A stretch of DNA of 64,000 nt from Tenacibaculum lutimaris (GCF_003610735.1 NZ_RAQM01000009.1:259194-323193); one strand, 5' to 3'. Counted from the stretch's first letter, positions 9,014 to 20,368 are shown. The notes: a model not told the origin generated them from the sequence alone. Numbers and translations are program-made.

Positions 9014-10696
9014 ATGACAATGAAAAAAATTATATCAATCATATTTGTGTTTCTAACACAATTTACTGAAGCACAACAACAAGAAGGTAGTTTTAAAAAA
9101 AATATAGAAAAGTTTCCCTCTGAAAAAATTTATTTACACAACAATAATGACTTTTTACTTACAGGAGACAGGCTATTATACTCTATACATTGTTTTAATA
9201 ATTTAAATCGTTATAGTTTTTATAGTAAAGTAGCATATATAGAGTTAATTGACAAAAACAATAAAAGTCTAGTAAAACAATCTATTTCATTAAAAAATGG
9301 ACATGGTAATGGAGATATTTTTATTAATACTAATTTAGAAACAGGAACTTATAAACTTGTTTCTTATACTCAGTGGATGCTTAATAGAAGTAATGTATTC
9401 TCTAAAGATATTTTTATTGTTAACCCTTTTTCAAATAAATTATCAACTACAGACTCTATAGTTGATATGAATAATTCAAATAAACTTTCAGATAGTTTAA
9501 TAATTAGAACTAACATAGATAACTTAATAACTTCTAGCCCTAAATCTTCCTATTCTAAACGAGAAAAAGTGTCTTTAAAACTTACAAATGAGTTTTCAAA
9601 ACTTAAGGGACATTTTTCAGTTTCAATAAGAAAAAAACTTAACTTTTCCTTACCTAAAAATAATACAAATAATATATATATTAAACAAAAAGAAAAACTC
9701 TACCTACCAGAACTTAGAGGTACCCTCATTGAAGGAAGATTAGTTTCAAAATCACCAAATGTTTCAGTTTCAAATATCAATATTTCACTATCTCATAAAA
9801 ACATCAATCTACCTATTAGTGCTTTAACAAACAAAGAAGGTAAGTTCTACTTTAACATCAATACCCCAAATACTAAAAACTTATTAATTCAAGTTCATGA
9901 TAAAAATAAAAAACATTTCAAGGTAATTATAGATTCTAAAAATCACTTCAAACCTAATTTTGACACTTTTACTAATCTATATTTCAATGATTCTGTAATT
10001 AAAACAATTCAAAGGAGAAGTATCTATTCACAAATTGAAAATGCCTTTTTTTCAGTAAAAGGAAATAAAATAATAAACGATCTTAACAAAAATACATTAC
10101 TTAGCAACAAAGGGACTACCTATTTACTAGACGAGTACAAAAGATTTAAAACTGTTAATGAAACATTTATTGAAGTTATTCCTAACGCCGGGTTTAATAG
10201 GAATGGAAAAAATCATGAACTTAATATTTTGGACCCAGAAGCTTATAAAGACTTAAAACTATTACCTTCTCTTGTAATTATTGATGGGTTTATTATTGAT
10301 AATCATGAAGACTTAATGAACTTTGATCCTAACAAAATAAAATCTATCTCAATTATTAAAGATAAATATTTATATGGTAATGCTATTTATCAAGGAATAG
10401 CTATTGTAAAAACTTTTAAAAATAATTTTAATTCACAAAACACTCACACTCATCTTTTTCAAATAGAACCAATACAACACAAAAAAACATACTTCTTTCA
10501 AGATAGTATTAATAGTAACAATAAAAGAATACCTGACTTTAGAACACAGTTGTTTTGGAATCCAAATTTTAATTTAAAAAACAAAGAAATTATTTTTTTT
10601 ACCTCTGATATTGTTGGAGAATACGAAGTCAACCTTAAAGGATATACAAATACAGGAAATTTTGTATCTTACAAACATAGCTTTTTTGTAAATTAA
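9014..10696 (+). CDS. Secreted protein with MG2-like domain, end of TonB receptor operon
   Basis: A 560-aa exported protein (signal peptide ending FTEAQQ; a second in-frame ATG at 9020 is equally possible). The N-terminal part (about 30-140) has EKIYLHNNNDFLLTGDRLLY, KVAYIELIDKNNKSLVKQS and LETGTYKLVSYTQWMLN. This is the pattern of the MG2-like domain found in alpha-2-macroglobulin-related Bacteroidota proteins encoded beside TonB receptors. A second beta-sandwich follows at about 230-310 (ISALTNKEGKFYFNI, carboxypeptidase-regulatory type). The C-terminal part includes a plug-like phrase (LPSLVIIDGFIIDN, IKSISIIKDKYLYGNAIYQG). It is 6 bp after the DUF4249 gene and is closed by a terminator. 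Likely an accessory of the receptor. Confidence 0.7.
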   Translation: MTMKKIISIIFVFLTQFTEAQQQEGSFKKNIEKFPSEKIYLHNNNDFLLTGDRLLYSIHCFNNLNRYSFYSKVAYIELIDKNNKSLVKQSISLKNGHGNGDIFINTNLETGTYKLVSYTQWMLNRSNVFSKDIFIVNPFSNKLSTTDSIVDMNNSNKLSDSLIIRTNIDNLITSSPKSSYSKREKVSLKLTNEFSKLKGHFSVSIRKKLNFSLPKNNTNNIYIKQKEKLYLPELRGTLIEGRLVSKSPNVSVSNINISLSHKNINLPISALTNKEGKFYFNINTPNTKNLLIQVHDKNKKHFKVIIDSKNHFKPNFDTFTNLYFNDSVIKTIQRRSIYSQIENAFFSVKGNKIINDLNKNTLLSNKGTTYLLDEYKRFKTVNETFIEVIPNAGFNRNGKNHELNILDPEAYKDLKLLPSLVIIDGFIIDNHEDLMNFDPNKIKSISIIKDKYLYGNAIYQGIAIVKTFKNNFNSQNTHTHLFQIEPIQHKKTYFFQDSINSNNKRIPDFRTQLFWNPNFNLKNKEIIFFTSDIVGEYEVNLKGYTNTGNFVSYKHSFFVN

Positions 10697-10725
10697 AAAA
10701 CAAGGGACTAATTCCTTGTTTTTTG
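10695..10725 (+). terminator. Rho-independent terminator after the TonB receptor operon
   Basis: Stem caagg/ccttg extended by flanking A and T runs (10695-10705 and 10714-10725), with an 8-nt loop, immediately after the stop at 10696. Confidence 0.8.
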
Positions 10726-10739
10726 TTTACATTTATAAA

Positions 10740-11327
10740 ATGAATTTTTTAGCGCATTTATACCTTTCCGATAATAACACCAATGTAATGATTGGTAACT
10801 TTATTGCCGATCATGTAAAAGGAAAAAACTTCTCTCACTATCATGAAGATATTCAAAAAGGTATTTTACTACACCGAGAAATAGACACTTACACAGATGC
10901 GCATGAAATTGTTAGGATTAGCAAACGTCGACTTCACGAAAGGTACCGCCATTATGATGGAGTTATTATTGATATTTTTTACGATCATTATTTAGCTAAA
11001 AACTGGAAAAATTATTCACAAATTCCATTAGACGTTTATGTAGATTCTGTTTATAATTTACTACAAAAAAACATCACTATTCTTCCTCAAAAAACTCAGG
11101 ATATGCTTCCTTACATGATTGAGTATAACTGGCTATACAACTATCAGTTTGCCAAAGGTATTCAAGAAGTATTAAGCGGAATGAACAGACGCACGAATGG
11201 TAAATCTCATATGAATTTAGCTACAGAAGACTTACTAGAACATTATACTATTTTTGAAAACGATTTTACCACATTTTTTGAAGATTTACGCACTTTTTCG
11301 CATCAAAAACTAGAAGAATTAAGTTAA
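10740..11327 (+). CDS. Acyl carrier protein phosphodiesterase family (DUF479/AcpH-like)
   Basis: The 195-aa protein has the AcpH opening MNFLAHLYLS, GNFIADHVKGKN, and the HD-type metal-binding set HREIDTYTDAHE followed by DIFYDHYLAKNW. AcpH removes the 4'-phosphopantetheine group from holo-ACP. I use the ATG at 10740. The frame extends to a TTG at 10716, which lies inside the preceding terminator and is rejected. It is 5 bp upstream of ggt. In Bacteroidota this family is common, but its activity has been shown mainly in enteric bacteria, so the specific substrate is inferred. Confidence 0.85.
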   Translation: MNFLAHLYLSDNNTNVMIGNFIADHVKGKNFSHYHEDIQKGILLHREIDTYTDAHEIVRISKRRLHERYRHYDGVIIDIFYDHYLAKNWKNYSQIPLDVYVDSVYNLLQKNITILPQKTQDMLPYMIEYNWLYNYQFAKGIQEVLSGMNRRTNGKSHMNLATEDLLEHYTIFENDFTTFFEDLRTFSHQKLEELS

Positions 11328-11332
11328 AACTC

Positions 11333-13012
11333 ATGAAAAAAACATTCTTACTTCTTACAGTATTTATAACATTATATAGTTGTAAAAAAGATAAAGTTAC
11401 AGGGGTAATAACCGAAAAAGCAATGGTTGTTTCTGCTCGTAAAGAAGCTTCAAAAATCGGTTCAGATATTTTACAAAAAGGAGGTAATGTTTTTGACGCT
11501 ATGGTTGCCACTGAATTAGCGTTGGCTGTAGCATATCCATATGCTGGAAATCTTGGTGGTGGTGGATTTATGGTATACCGAAAAAACACAGGAGAAATTG
11601 GTGCATTAGATTATCGTGAAAAAGCGCCTCTTGCTTCTCATAAAGATATGTATTTAGATAGCTTAGGAAATGTAATTAAAAACAAAAGTACATTAGGGGC
11701 TATGGCAGTAGGAATCCCAGGAACAGTTGCTGGTGTTTTTGCTACACATAAAAAATTCGGTTCATTACCTATTCAAGAAATCTTAAAACCAGTCATTGCC
11801 TTAGCTAAAAAAGGAGTTATTGTTACTCAAAAACAAGAAGACCGTATAAAAAAATACCAACATTATTTTTTAGAAGTAAACAAAAACCCTATTCTTTTTG
11901 ATAAACCTTGGAAAAAGGGTGACACTATTAAATATCCTGCTTTAGCCAAAACTTTAGAGCGTATTTCACAAAATGGTAGAGACGAATTTTATAAAGGTGA
12001 AACAGCAAAACGTCTCGTTACTTTTATGCAGGCAAATGGCGGAATTATAACTGAAGAAGATTTGGCTAAATACGAAGCTAAATGGAGAACCCCAATTACC
12101 TTTACCTACGACAATTTACGTATCATTTCTATGTCCCCACCTGCCAGTGGCGGAATTTGTTTAGCACAAATTATGAATGGAATTGAACCTTTTGACTTAG
12201 ACAAGTTTGGGCATAACTCAACAAAGTCCATACAAGTTATCACAGAAGCAGAACGTAGAGCCTACGCAGATAGAAGTTTTTATTTAGGTGATCCAGACTT
12301 TGTAAAAATTCCAATTGAAACTCTCAAAAGTAAAGAATACACAAAAAATCGAATGAATGATTTTTCTTTTAAGAAAGCAACTTCTTCTACCGATGTCTCT
12401 CATGGAAGTATTACTATGATTGAGAGTGATGAAACTACCCACTACTCTATTGTTGATCAATTTGGAAATGCTGTTTCTGCTACCACAACAATTAACGGTG
12501 CTTATGGTTCTAAGCTATATTGCGCTGACTTAGGGTTCTTCTTAAACAACGAAATGGATGATTTTTCAAGCAAACCAGGTGTACCAAACATGTTCGGTTT
12601 AGTTGGAGCTGAAGCTAATAAAATAGAACCTGAAAAACGTATGTTGAGTTCTATGACTCCTACTATTGTAGAGAAGAATGATCAACTACATATGGTTGTA
12701 GGAACTCCTGGAGGCTCAACAATTATTACTTCCGTACTACAAACCATTTTAAATGTTCATGAATTTGACATGGGAATGCAAGAAGCCGTGAATCAACCAC
12801 GTTTCCATCACCAATGGTTACCTGATGTTATTAAAATGGAGCCCAAAGGTTTTAACAAACAAGTAAAAAAAGACTTACAACAATTAGGATACAAATTAGA
12901 TGAAACAAACTCACCTGTTATTGGAAAAGTGGATGCTATTTTAGTACTTCCTAACGGAAAATTAGAAGGTGGTGCCGACCCTAGAGGAGATGATACTGCT
13001 ATTGGTTTTTAA
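11333..13012 (+). CDS. ggt: Gamma-glutamyltransferase (Ntn-hydrolase), lipoprotein form
   Basis: This enzyme cleaves gamma-glutamyl bonds of glutathione and related compounds in the periplasm. It is made as a 559-aa precursor that autocleaves before the catalytic threonine. That threonine is visible as Thr368 in ETTHYSIVDQFGNAVSATTT. Other motifs are the early GGNVFDAMVATELALAVAYP, GGGGFMVYR, the catalytic-site lid area SGGICLAQIMNG, and the C-terminal GTPGGSTIITSVLQ. The N-terminus ends in LYSC, a lipobox, so it is probably membrane-anchored. Its stop codon overlaps by one base with the ATG of the next gene. Confidence 0.95.
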   Translation: MKKTFLLLTVFITLYSCKKDKVTGVITEKAMVVSARKEASKIGSDILQKGGNVFDAMVATELALAVAYPYAGNLGGGGFMVYRKNTGEIGALDYREKAPLASHKDMYLDSLGNVIKNKSTLGAMAVGIPGTVAGVFATHKKFGSLPIQEILKPVIALAKKGVIVTQKQEDRIKKYQHYFLEVNKNPILFDKPWKKGDTIKYPALAKTLERISQNGRDEFYKGETAKRLVTFMQANGGIITEEDLAKYEAKWRTPITFTYDNLRIISMSPPASGGICLAQIMNGIEPFDLDKFGHNSTKSIQVITEAERRAYADRSFYLGDPDFVKIPIETLKSKEYTKNRMNDFSFKKATSSTDVSHGSITMIESDETTHYSIVDQFGNAVSATTTINGAYGSKLYCADLGFFLNNEMDDFSSKPGVPNMFGLVGAEANKIEPEKRMLSSMTPTIVEKNDQLHMVVGTPGGSTIITSVLQTILNVHEFDMGMQEAVNQPRFHHQWLPDVIKMEPKGFNKQVKKDLQQLGYKLDETNSPVIGKVDAILVLPNGKLEGGADPRGDDTAIGF

Positions 13013-13872
13013 TGATTTTAGTTGAAACACATAAAGTTCCTCCTTTAGATAAACCTATTCGATTACAAGAATATGGCGTTGGTATTTTTGCTTCATTACC
13101 CACAAAATCTGGGCTAAAAAAAGCTATTAAAAACAACTTAATATTTGTTAACGGAAAACCTTCTACTACCGCATTATTTATTAAAGGAAACGAAACCATT
13201 GAATTATTTCAAGCTGAAGATAACACCTTTAAAAAACACTTCAATTTCCCTTTAGAAATTCTTTTTGAAGATGATTATTTAGCGATTATTTATAAGCCTG
13301 CTGGAATTTTAGTTAGTGGAAACTCTTTTGCCACGATTGACAATGCACTAACCCAAAACCTACAAAAAAGCACCTTACCAACTGCTACTCGTCCCCGACC
13401 AGTACACCGATTAGATTATCCTACTAGCGGATTACTACTCATTGGAAAAACAACCGAAAGTATCATTTCTCTTAATAAACTTTTTGAACAAAAAGAAATT
13501 CAAAAAACGTATCATGCAGTTTGCATTGGTAAAATGAAACGAAATGGAGAAATCGATTTACCTATTGACGATAAAAATGCTTTAACCTTGTTTGAAGTTA
13601 TTCAAACAGTTACCTCTCCTCGATTTGGTCATCTAAATCTGGTAAAACTACACCCAAAAACAGGAAGAAAGCATCAATTACGTAAGCATCTTTTTAGTAT
13701 TGGTAATCCGATTTTAGGAGATAAAGAATACTTTTTAGAAGATTTAGTCTTACACAGAAAGGGGTTATTCTTACATGCATCTACCCTATCCTTTACACAC
13801 CCTTTTTCTAAAGAAAAAATAACGATTACAAAAGAACTTCCTAAGAAATTCAAAAAAATATTCTCACAGTAA
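13012..13872 (+). CDS. RluA-family pseudouridine synthase
   Basis: A 286-aa RNA pseudouridine synthase. The N-terminal part (about 15-75) resembles an S4-type RNA-binding domain (GLKKAIKNNLIFVNGKPS). The catalytic domain carries the family motif HRLDYPTSGLLLIGKT, in which the Asp is the nucleophile, and the later block HPKTGRKHQLRKHL with the conserved Arg and basic residues. The start ATG overlaps the ggt stop (TAATG). The target uridine (23S rRNA or tRNA) cannot be decided from sequence. Confidence 0.9.
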   Translation: MILVETHKVPPLDKPIRLQEYGVGIFASLPTKSGLKKAIKNNLIFVNGKPSTTALFIKGNETIELFQAEDNTFKKHFNFPLEILFEDDYLAIIYKPAGILVSGNSFATIDNALTQNLQKSTLPTATRPRPVHRLDYPTSGLLLIGKTTESIISLNKLFEQKEIQKTYHAVCIGKMKRNGEIDLPIDDKNALTLFEVIQTVTSPRFGHLNLVKLHPKTGRKHQLRKHLFSIGNPILGDKEYFLEDLVLHRKGLFLHASTLSFTHPFSKEKITITKELPKKFKKIFSQ

Positions 13873-13890
13873 AATATCCTTCAAAAGATA

Positions 13891-13898
13891 TATCTTTG
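13891..13898 (+). promoter_or_regulatory. Bacteroidota -7 box of trmD
   Basis: tatctttg exactly matches TAnnTTTG and lies only 4 bp before the trmD ATG at 13903, so transcription from it would give a leaderless or nearly leaderless mRNA. No TTG is seen at the usual upstream spacing. Confidence 0.55.
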
Positions 13899-13902
13899 CC
13901 GC

Positions 13903-14577
13903 ATGCGAATAGATATTATCACAGTAGAACCAGACTTAATTAAAAGCCCATTTGAAAACTCAATGATGAAAAGAGCTATTGAAAAAGGCTTAGCTGAAGT
14001 TCATTTTCACAACTTAAGAGAATACGGTTTTGGTAATTATCGTCAAGTAGACGATTACCAATTTGGTGGAGGTGCAGGCATGGTTTTAATGATTGAACCC
14101 ATTGCTAAATGTATTAATAAATTACAATCTGAAAGAACGTATGATGAAATAATCTATATGACTCCTGATGCTAAAACCTTAAATCAAGCTACTGCAAACA
14201 CACTTTCTTTACAAGAAAATATAATTATTTTAACAGGACATTATAAAGGTGTTGACCAACGTGTACGTGATAAGTTTGTTACTAAAGAAATATCTATTGG
14301 AGATTATGTATTAACTGGAGGAGAATTAGCAGCTGCTGTTTTATGCGATGCAGTAATACGATTAATTCCGGGAGTTTTAGGAGATGAAACATCAGCCTTA
14401 ACAGATAGTTTTCAGGATAATTTACTATCACCACCAGTATACACAAGACCTTCTGAATATGAAGGAATGAAAGTACCAGAAGTTTTGTTATCTGGTAACT
14501 TCCCAAAAATTGAAGAGTGGCGTTCTGAACAAGCATACAAACGCACCAAAGAAATACGCCCTGATTTGTTAGATTAA
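13903..14577 (+). CDS. trmD: tRNA (guanine37-N1)-methyltransferase
   Basis: TrmD methylates G37 next to the anticodon using S-adenosylmethionine and prevents frameshifting. The 224-aa protein has the trefoil-knot SPOUT signatures: [19 protein letters not shown], the SAM-binding [13 protein letters not shown], and [23 protein letters not shown]. The C-terminal [19 protein letters not shown] and a basic tail fit the tRNA-binding domain. It lies upstream of rplS, the classical trmD-rplS pairing in bacteria, here separated by 127 bp with a promoter in between. Confidence 0.98.
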   Translation: MRIDIITVEPDLIKSPFENSMMKRAIEKGLAEVHFHNLREYGFGNYRQVDDYQFGGGAGMVLMIEPIAKCINKLQSERTYDEIIYMTPDAKTLNQATANTLSLQENIIILTGHYKGVDQRVRDKFVTKEISIGDYVLTGGELAAAVLCDAVIRLIPGVLGDETSALTDSFQDNLLSPPVYTRPSEYEGMKVPEVLLSGNFPKIEEWRSEQAYKRTKEIRPDLLD

Positions 14578-14624
14578 CTAATAATCAGCGTTTTATTTAT
14601 TTTTTTTTATCAAAATAAAAAACT

Positions 14625-14632
14625 TAAATTTG
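14625..14632 (+). promoter_or_regulatory. Bacteroidota -7 box of rplS
   Basis: taaatttg matches TAnnTTTG, followed by gcagcc, 72 bp before the rplS ATG. The upstream spacer is a T-rich tract without a clear TTG. Confidence 0.6.
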
Positions 14633-14704
14633 CAGCCACTAAAATTAACCTCTGACGAAAAAATCGTGTATGTTACTTTTATACAACCATAAATAATTAT
14701 AGAA

Positions 14705-15052
14705 ATGGATTTAGTAAAATTTGTTCAAGACGAATTTGTAACAAAAAACGAATTACCAGAATTCGCAGCTGGAGACACTATTACAGTGTACTACGAAATT
14801 AGAGAAGGAGATAAAGTTCGTACTCAGTTCTTTAGAGGAGTTGTTATCCAAAAAAGAGGTAGTGGAGCTTCTGAAACATTTACTATCAGAAAAATGTCTG
14901 GTACTGTAGGTGTTGAACGTATCTTCCCAATCAACTTACCATCTATTCAAAAGATCGAAATTAACAAAAGAGGTAAAGTACGTAGAGCTCGTATTTTCTA
15001 CTTTAGAGATCTTACTGGTAAGAAAGCAAGAATCAAAGAAAGAAGACACTAA
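14705..15052 (+). CDS. rplS: 50S ribosomal protein L19
   Basis: L19 sits at the 30S-50S interface. The 115-aa sequence carries the typical FAAGDTITVYYEIREGDKVRTQ, FRGVVIQKRG, ETFTIRKMS, GVERIFPINLPSI and the C-terminal RGKVRRARIFYFRDLTGKKAR. The start ATG at 14705 fits the family length. It is followed by a strong terminator and preceded by trmD, as in many bacteria. Confidence 0.98.
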   Translation: MDLVKFVQDEFVTKNELPEFAAGDTITVYYEIREGDKVRTQFFRGVVIQKRGSGASETFTIRKMSGTVGVERIFPINLPSIQKIEINKRGKVRRARIFYFRDLTGKKARIKERRH

Positions 15053-15074
15053 GATTTTCTTTCATTCAAGAAGT

Positions 15075-15106
15075 AAAAGCACTGTATTATTACAGTGCTT
15101 TTTTTA
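15075..15106 (+). terminator. Rho-independent terminator of rplS
   Basis: Stem gcactgta / tacagtgc (15079-15086 and 15091-15098) with a 4-nt loop, flanked by AAAA and a 7-T run. Confidence 0.92.
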
Positions 15107-15166
15107 TGCACATTTTGTTAATAAACCCAAACACCCAATCTGTTGATAACTAATAGATTAAAAACA

Positions 15167-15196
15167 TTGTAATTACACAAAAACTTCTTATCTTTG
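15167..15196 (+). promoter_or_regulatory. Full-consensus Bacteroidota promoter without a downstream ORF
   Basis: TTG at 15167-15169, then a 19-bp spacer and tatctttg at 15189-15196: the textbook TTG-N19-TAnnTTTG layout. The nearest gene start is more than 550 bp away and has its own -7 box, so this promoter probably drives a non-coding transcript. Confidence 0.75.
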
Positions 15197-15202
15197 AGAA
15201 AG

Positions 15203-15605
15203 AGTTTACAAATAAGTGACGTCAGAAAATAGTTCAACTATACTAATCACACAAAGTAAACCATTTAAAGTAACGTTCTTTATATATCTTGTTTTTAAAC
15301 TAAAGAGCTAAGTACCATCGTAATTTTTGATTAATTGTAAGTTATTAGTAATTTAGAATTTTCTAGTTATAAGTATTATTGGTTTTAAATTTAGCGAACC
15401 TGTTTAAAAACATCGAAGTAGTAGTTTTATAAATAGATTTTTTATAAAATGAAACTTCAAATTTGAAGTAGTAATGTAGTTTTTTCTACGGAAAAAACAT
15501 AAACACTGTTTTATTTGATGATGTAGCAATACAAGTCAGTGCCCTTACTATTTCAGGAAAGCCATGTTAATTACAAGAAATTGTTTTGATATGGCTTTTT
15601 TTTTA
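15203..15605 (+). ncRNA. Candidate non-coding RNA of about 400 nt between rplS and icd
   Basis: The stretch between a full-consensus promoter and a terminator-like hairpin has no reading frame of note. The 3' end is a two-tier hairpin: outer stem aaagccat/atggcttt (15558-15565 and 15591-15598), inner stem closed by a GAAA tetraloop (acaa-gaaa-ttgt), then a T run. Several internal hairpins are visible. One is gtttac...gtaaac near the 5' end. Another is a long imperfect stem between about 15415 and 15467. Others are cttcaaatttgaag and gtag-tttttt-ctac. I do not recognise tmRNA, RNase P or SRP signatures. It could also be a long leader or a small-peptide mRNA. Confidence 0.6.
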
Positions 15606-15703
15606 ATAACAAAATCTTCATTTTAAGCAGCTATATTATTATTTTCACAATAAAACACCTTAATTAATAATAATTTATCAGCAAAAAACTCATTCGTAAT
15701 TCT

Positions 15704-15711
15704 TAAATTTG
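15704..15711 (+). promoter_or_regulatory. Bacteroidota -7 box of icd
   Basis: taaatttg matches TAnnTTTG, 38 bp upstream of the icd ATG. Confidence 0.55.
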
Positions 15712-15734
15712 CCTCACTTCAAAATATAATTTAA

Positions 15735-17975
<2,241 letters not shown>

Positions 17976-18000
17976 TCAGTATAACAACTTTTAATAAACA

Positions 18001-18031
18001 AAAAAGCAGGTGAGAAATCACCTGCTTTTTT
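18001..18031 (+). terminator. Rho-independent terminator of icd
   Basis: Perfect 13-bp stem (aaaaagcaggtga / tcacctgcttttt) with a GAAA loop, followed by further T residues. Confidence 0.93.
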
Positions 18032-18177
18032 GTTTAAATAAGGAAACTAAACAATTTATTAAATAACAACTTCCCCAAATTATTAATTATAATCCCAAAT
18101 AAATATCGTTCGGTTTTATATAATTGGACACTAAAAAATTATAAACGTCACGCTTCTTTCTTAAACTTTTTAATTAG

Positions 18178-18185
18178 TAAATTTG
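18178..18185 (+). promoter_or_regulatory. Bacteroidota -7 box of murQ
   Basis: taaatttg matches TAnnTTTG and sits 4 bp before the murQ ATG at 18190, suggesting a nearly leaderless transcript. Confidence 0.5.
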
Positions 18186-18189
18186 AAGC

Positions 18190-19005
18190 ATGAAGTTTAT
18201 CAAAACGACCGAGCAAGATTCTAAGTACAATAACTTAGAACAAATGAGTATTTCTGAGTTATTAACTAACATTAATAATGAGGATAAAACAGTTCCTTTA
18301 GCTGTTGAAAAAGCTTTACCACAAATAGAAAAACTAACCCAACAAATTGTTTCAAAGCTTAAGGAAGGTGGACGATTGTTTTATATGGGAGCAGGAACTA
18401 GTGGTAGATTAGGAATTGTTGATGCAAGTGAATGTCCTCCTACTTTTGGCGTACCACATGAATTGGTTGTTGGCTTAATTGCTGGTGGTGACTATGCTAT
18501 TAGAAAAGCAGTAGAGTTTGCAGAAGATTCAACTACACAAGGTTGGGAAGATTTACAAAAACACAACTTATCATCCAAAGATATTGTTGTTGGTATTGCT
18601 GCTTCTGGGACTACTCCGTATGTGATATCGGCTCTAGAAAAATGTAACGAAAACAATATAGTCACAGGCTGTATAACCTGTAATCAAGAAAGTCCTTTAG
18701 CACTCACTGCACAATTTCCAATTGAAGTTGTTGTAGGTCCTGAATTTGTAACTGGAAGTTCCCGAATGAAAGCAGGAACAGCACAAAAATTAGTACTAAA
18801 TATGCTTTCTACAGCTAGCATGATTCAATTAGGAAAAGTAAAAGGAAATAAAATGGTAGATATGCAACTATCTAACAACAAACTAGTTGACAGAGGTGAA
18901 AAAATGCTAATGACTGAATTACAAATAGATCAAAAAACTGCAGCAGACTTATTAAAAAAACACGGAAGTGTTAGAGAAGCTATTAAAAATTTTAACAATG
19001 GGTAA
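18190..19005 (+). CDS. murQ: N-acetylmuramic acid 6-phosphate etherase
   Basis: MurQ cleaves the lactyl ether of MurNAc-6-phosphate during peptidoglycan recycling. The 271-aa protein has the SIS sugar-isomerase fold with GRLFYMGAGTSGRLGIVDAS, the catalytic-region SECPPTFGVPHELVVGLIAG, VVGIAASGTTPYVISAL and GPEFVTGSSRMKAGTAQK. It is at the shorter end of the family, as usual for Bacteroidota. The next gene starts 8 bp inside its 3' end, so the two are translationally coupled. Confidence 0.96.
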   Translation: MKFIKTTEQDSKYNNLEQMSISELLTNINNEDKTVPLAVEKALPQIEKLTQQIVSKLKEGGRLFYMGAGTSGRLGIVDASECPPTFGVPHELVVGLIAGGDYAIRKAVEFAEDSTTQGWEDLQKHNLSSKDIVVGIAASGTTPYVISALEKCNENNIVTGCITCNQESPLALTAQFPIEVVVGPEFVTGSSRMKAGTAQKLVLNMLSTASMIQLGKVKGNKMVDMQLSNNKLVDRGEKMLMTELQIDQKTAADLLKKHGSVREAIKNFNNG

Positions 19006-19240
19006 CGATTCTACTTTAGAAAAAGGCATAAAAAAACTCTTAATCTTTTTAGGATTACTTATTGCTTCTCCTCTGGTATTAAGTATCGCTTTTAAAGCGT
19101 TACGTATTTTTAAAGAAGCACCAAAAGTTTTCTTTGCTTATAGCTTATTAACGATTGGAGTTTCATTAACTCTTTTTACCGTATATTTCGGTTTTAAAAC
19201 ATTTAAAACCTTACTAGATTACCTTTTTGAAAAAAAGTAA
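18998..19240 (+). CDS. Small two-TM membrane protein (DUF6095-like)
   Basis: An 80-aa protein with two hydrophobic segments (LLIFLGLLIASPLVLSIAF and FFAYSLLTIGVSLTLFTVYF) and short basic ends. I start it at the ATG at 18998, overlapping murQ by 8 bp. An upstream in-frame TTG would add ten residues. Small membrane proteins of this kind are common after murQ in Flavobacteriaceae. No function is known. It overlaps the following gene by 14 bp if that gene uses its TTG start. Confidence 0.7.
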   Translation: MGNDSTLEKGIKKLLIFLGLLIASPLVLSIAFKALRIFKEAPKVFFAYSLLTIGVSLTLFTVYFGFKTFKTLLDYLFEKK

Positions 19241-20279
19241 CACCATACAAAAGCTTACCAATTGGGAACACTGGCCTTCACCTATGTTTTATCTCCCTAA
19301 CCTGCCTTATGCTTTTTATTTAGCACTAAGAGCCAAACATTTAGCTTTTTTTAGTGCTACAAATCCGTGTATAAAAAGTTCAGGAAACGGAACAGAAAGC
19401 AAGTACGAAACCATTTTATTAGTCCCAAAAAAACATCGTCCAAAATCGGTTTTAGTACAACCTAACTCAAAGTTTAAAAATATTCTTCTAGCTCTTGAAA
19501 AGGAAAGCATAGCTTTTCCTTTAATTGCCAAACCAGATGTAGGTTTTAGAGGCTTACTAGTTCAAAAAATAGTTACTGAAAAAGAACTTAAAAACTATCT
19601 TAAAAAGTATCCTATCAACATCATTATTCAGGAGTTTCTAGACTATGAAAATGAATGCGGAGTTTTTTACCATAGAAATCCAAATGAAAACACGGGTCAA
19701 ATCTCTTCGTTAACGTTAAAACATTTTTTATCGGTAACTGGAGATGGTACATCTAGCCTAAAAGAGTTAATTCTTAAAGACAACAGAGCTAAATTATACC
19801 TAGATTTATTTGCTGAAATACATAAAGAAAAACTTGACTCTATTCCGAAGAAAAACGAAATCATAAAACTTACTGCAGTAGGAAATCACTCTAAAGGAAC
19901 ACAATTTATAAACGGTAATCATCTTATCACTAAAAAATTGATTAGCACTTTTGATCAATTGAGTAAATCTATTCCTGGATGGTACTACGGAAGAGTAGAT
20001 TTAAAATATAATACGTTTGAAGAGTTAGAAAATGGTACCGATTTTAAAGTCTTAGAAATTAACGGAATTATTGCTGAACCAACACATATTTACGATTCAG
20101 AAAACTATACATACTTAAAAGCTTTAAAAGCAATTAGAACACATTGGAAGTCTCTTTTCAACATCGCAACCACGAATCATACTCATTTTAACACCCCTTA
20201 CAAAAATCCTTTTCACTTCTTAAACGAAATCATCGTTTTAAAAAAATACACAAAAAAAATAAAACATTTCTCTAAATAA
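19227..20279 (+). CDS. ATP-grasp domain protein, D-Ala-D-Ala ligase-like
   Basis: A 350-aa cytosolic enzyme of the ATP-grasp superfamily. Features seen are FPLIAKPDVGFRGLLVQKI (ATP-binding Lys and Gly-rich loop), NIIIQEFLDYENECGVFYHR (the E-x-x acidic nucleotide/metal-binding strand), LKHFLSVTGDGTSSLKELI, and YYGRVDLKYNTFEELENG with FKVLEINGIIAEP, giving the Mg-binding Asp, Glu and Asn. It probably joins a carboxylate to an amine or thiol through an acyl-phosphate. The substrate is unknown. The frame starts with TTG at 19227 (MKKSNTIQ...), overlapping the previous gene. The first ATG is 19 codons later but would cut into the conserved PSPMFYLPNLPY start. Confidence 0.75.
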   Translation: MKKSNTIQKLTNWEHWPSPMFYLPNLPYAFYLALRAKHLAFFSATNPCIKSSGNGTESKYETILLVPKKHRPKSVLVQPNSKFKNILLALEKESIAFPLIAKPDVGFRGLLVQKIVTEKELKNYLKKYPINIIIQEFLDYENECGVFYHRNPNENTGQISSLTLKHFLSVTGDGTSSLKELILKDNRAKLYLDLFAEIHKEKLDSIPKKNEIIKLTAVGNHSKGTQFINGNHLITKKLISTFDQLSKSIPGWYYGRVDLKYNTFEELENGTDFKVLEINGIIAEPTHIYDSENYTYLKALKAIRTHWKSLFNIATTNHTHFNTPYKNPFHFLNEIIVLKKYTKKIKHFSK

Positions 20280-20292
20280 AAAATTCTTTTTT

Positions 20293-20300
20293 TATCTTTG
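20293..20300 (+). promoter_or_regulatory. Bacteroidota -7 box upstream of surface-protein operon
   Basis: tatctttg exactly matches TAnnTTTG, 68 bp before the ATG at 20369, just after the stop of the ATP-grasp gene. Confidence 0.55.
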
Positions 20301-20368
20301 TCCTCGATACAAGTCCTTGTATTATAAGAATCCCCCCGAGTCTTAAAACCAATTAACTAACTCATTGA

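Noticed and set aside
15203..15605. tmRNA or RNase P RNA
   Set aside because: No tRNA-like acceptor end or CCA, and none of the conserved RNase P blocks on either strand.
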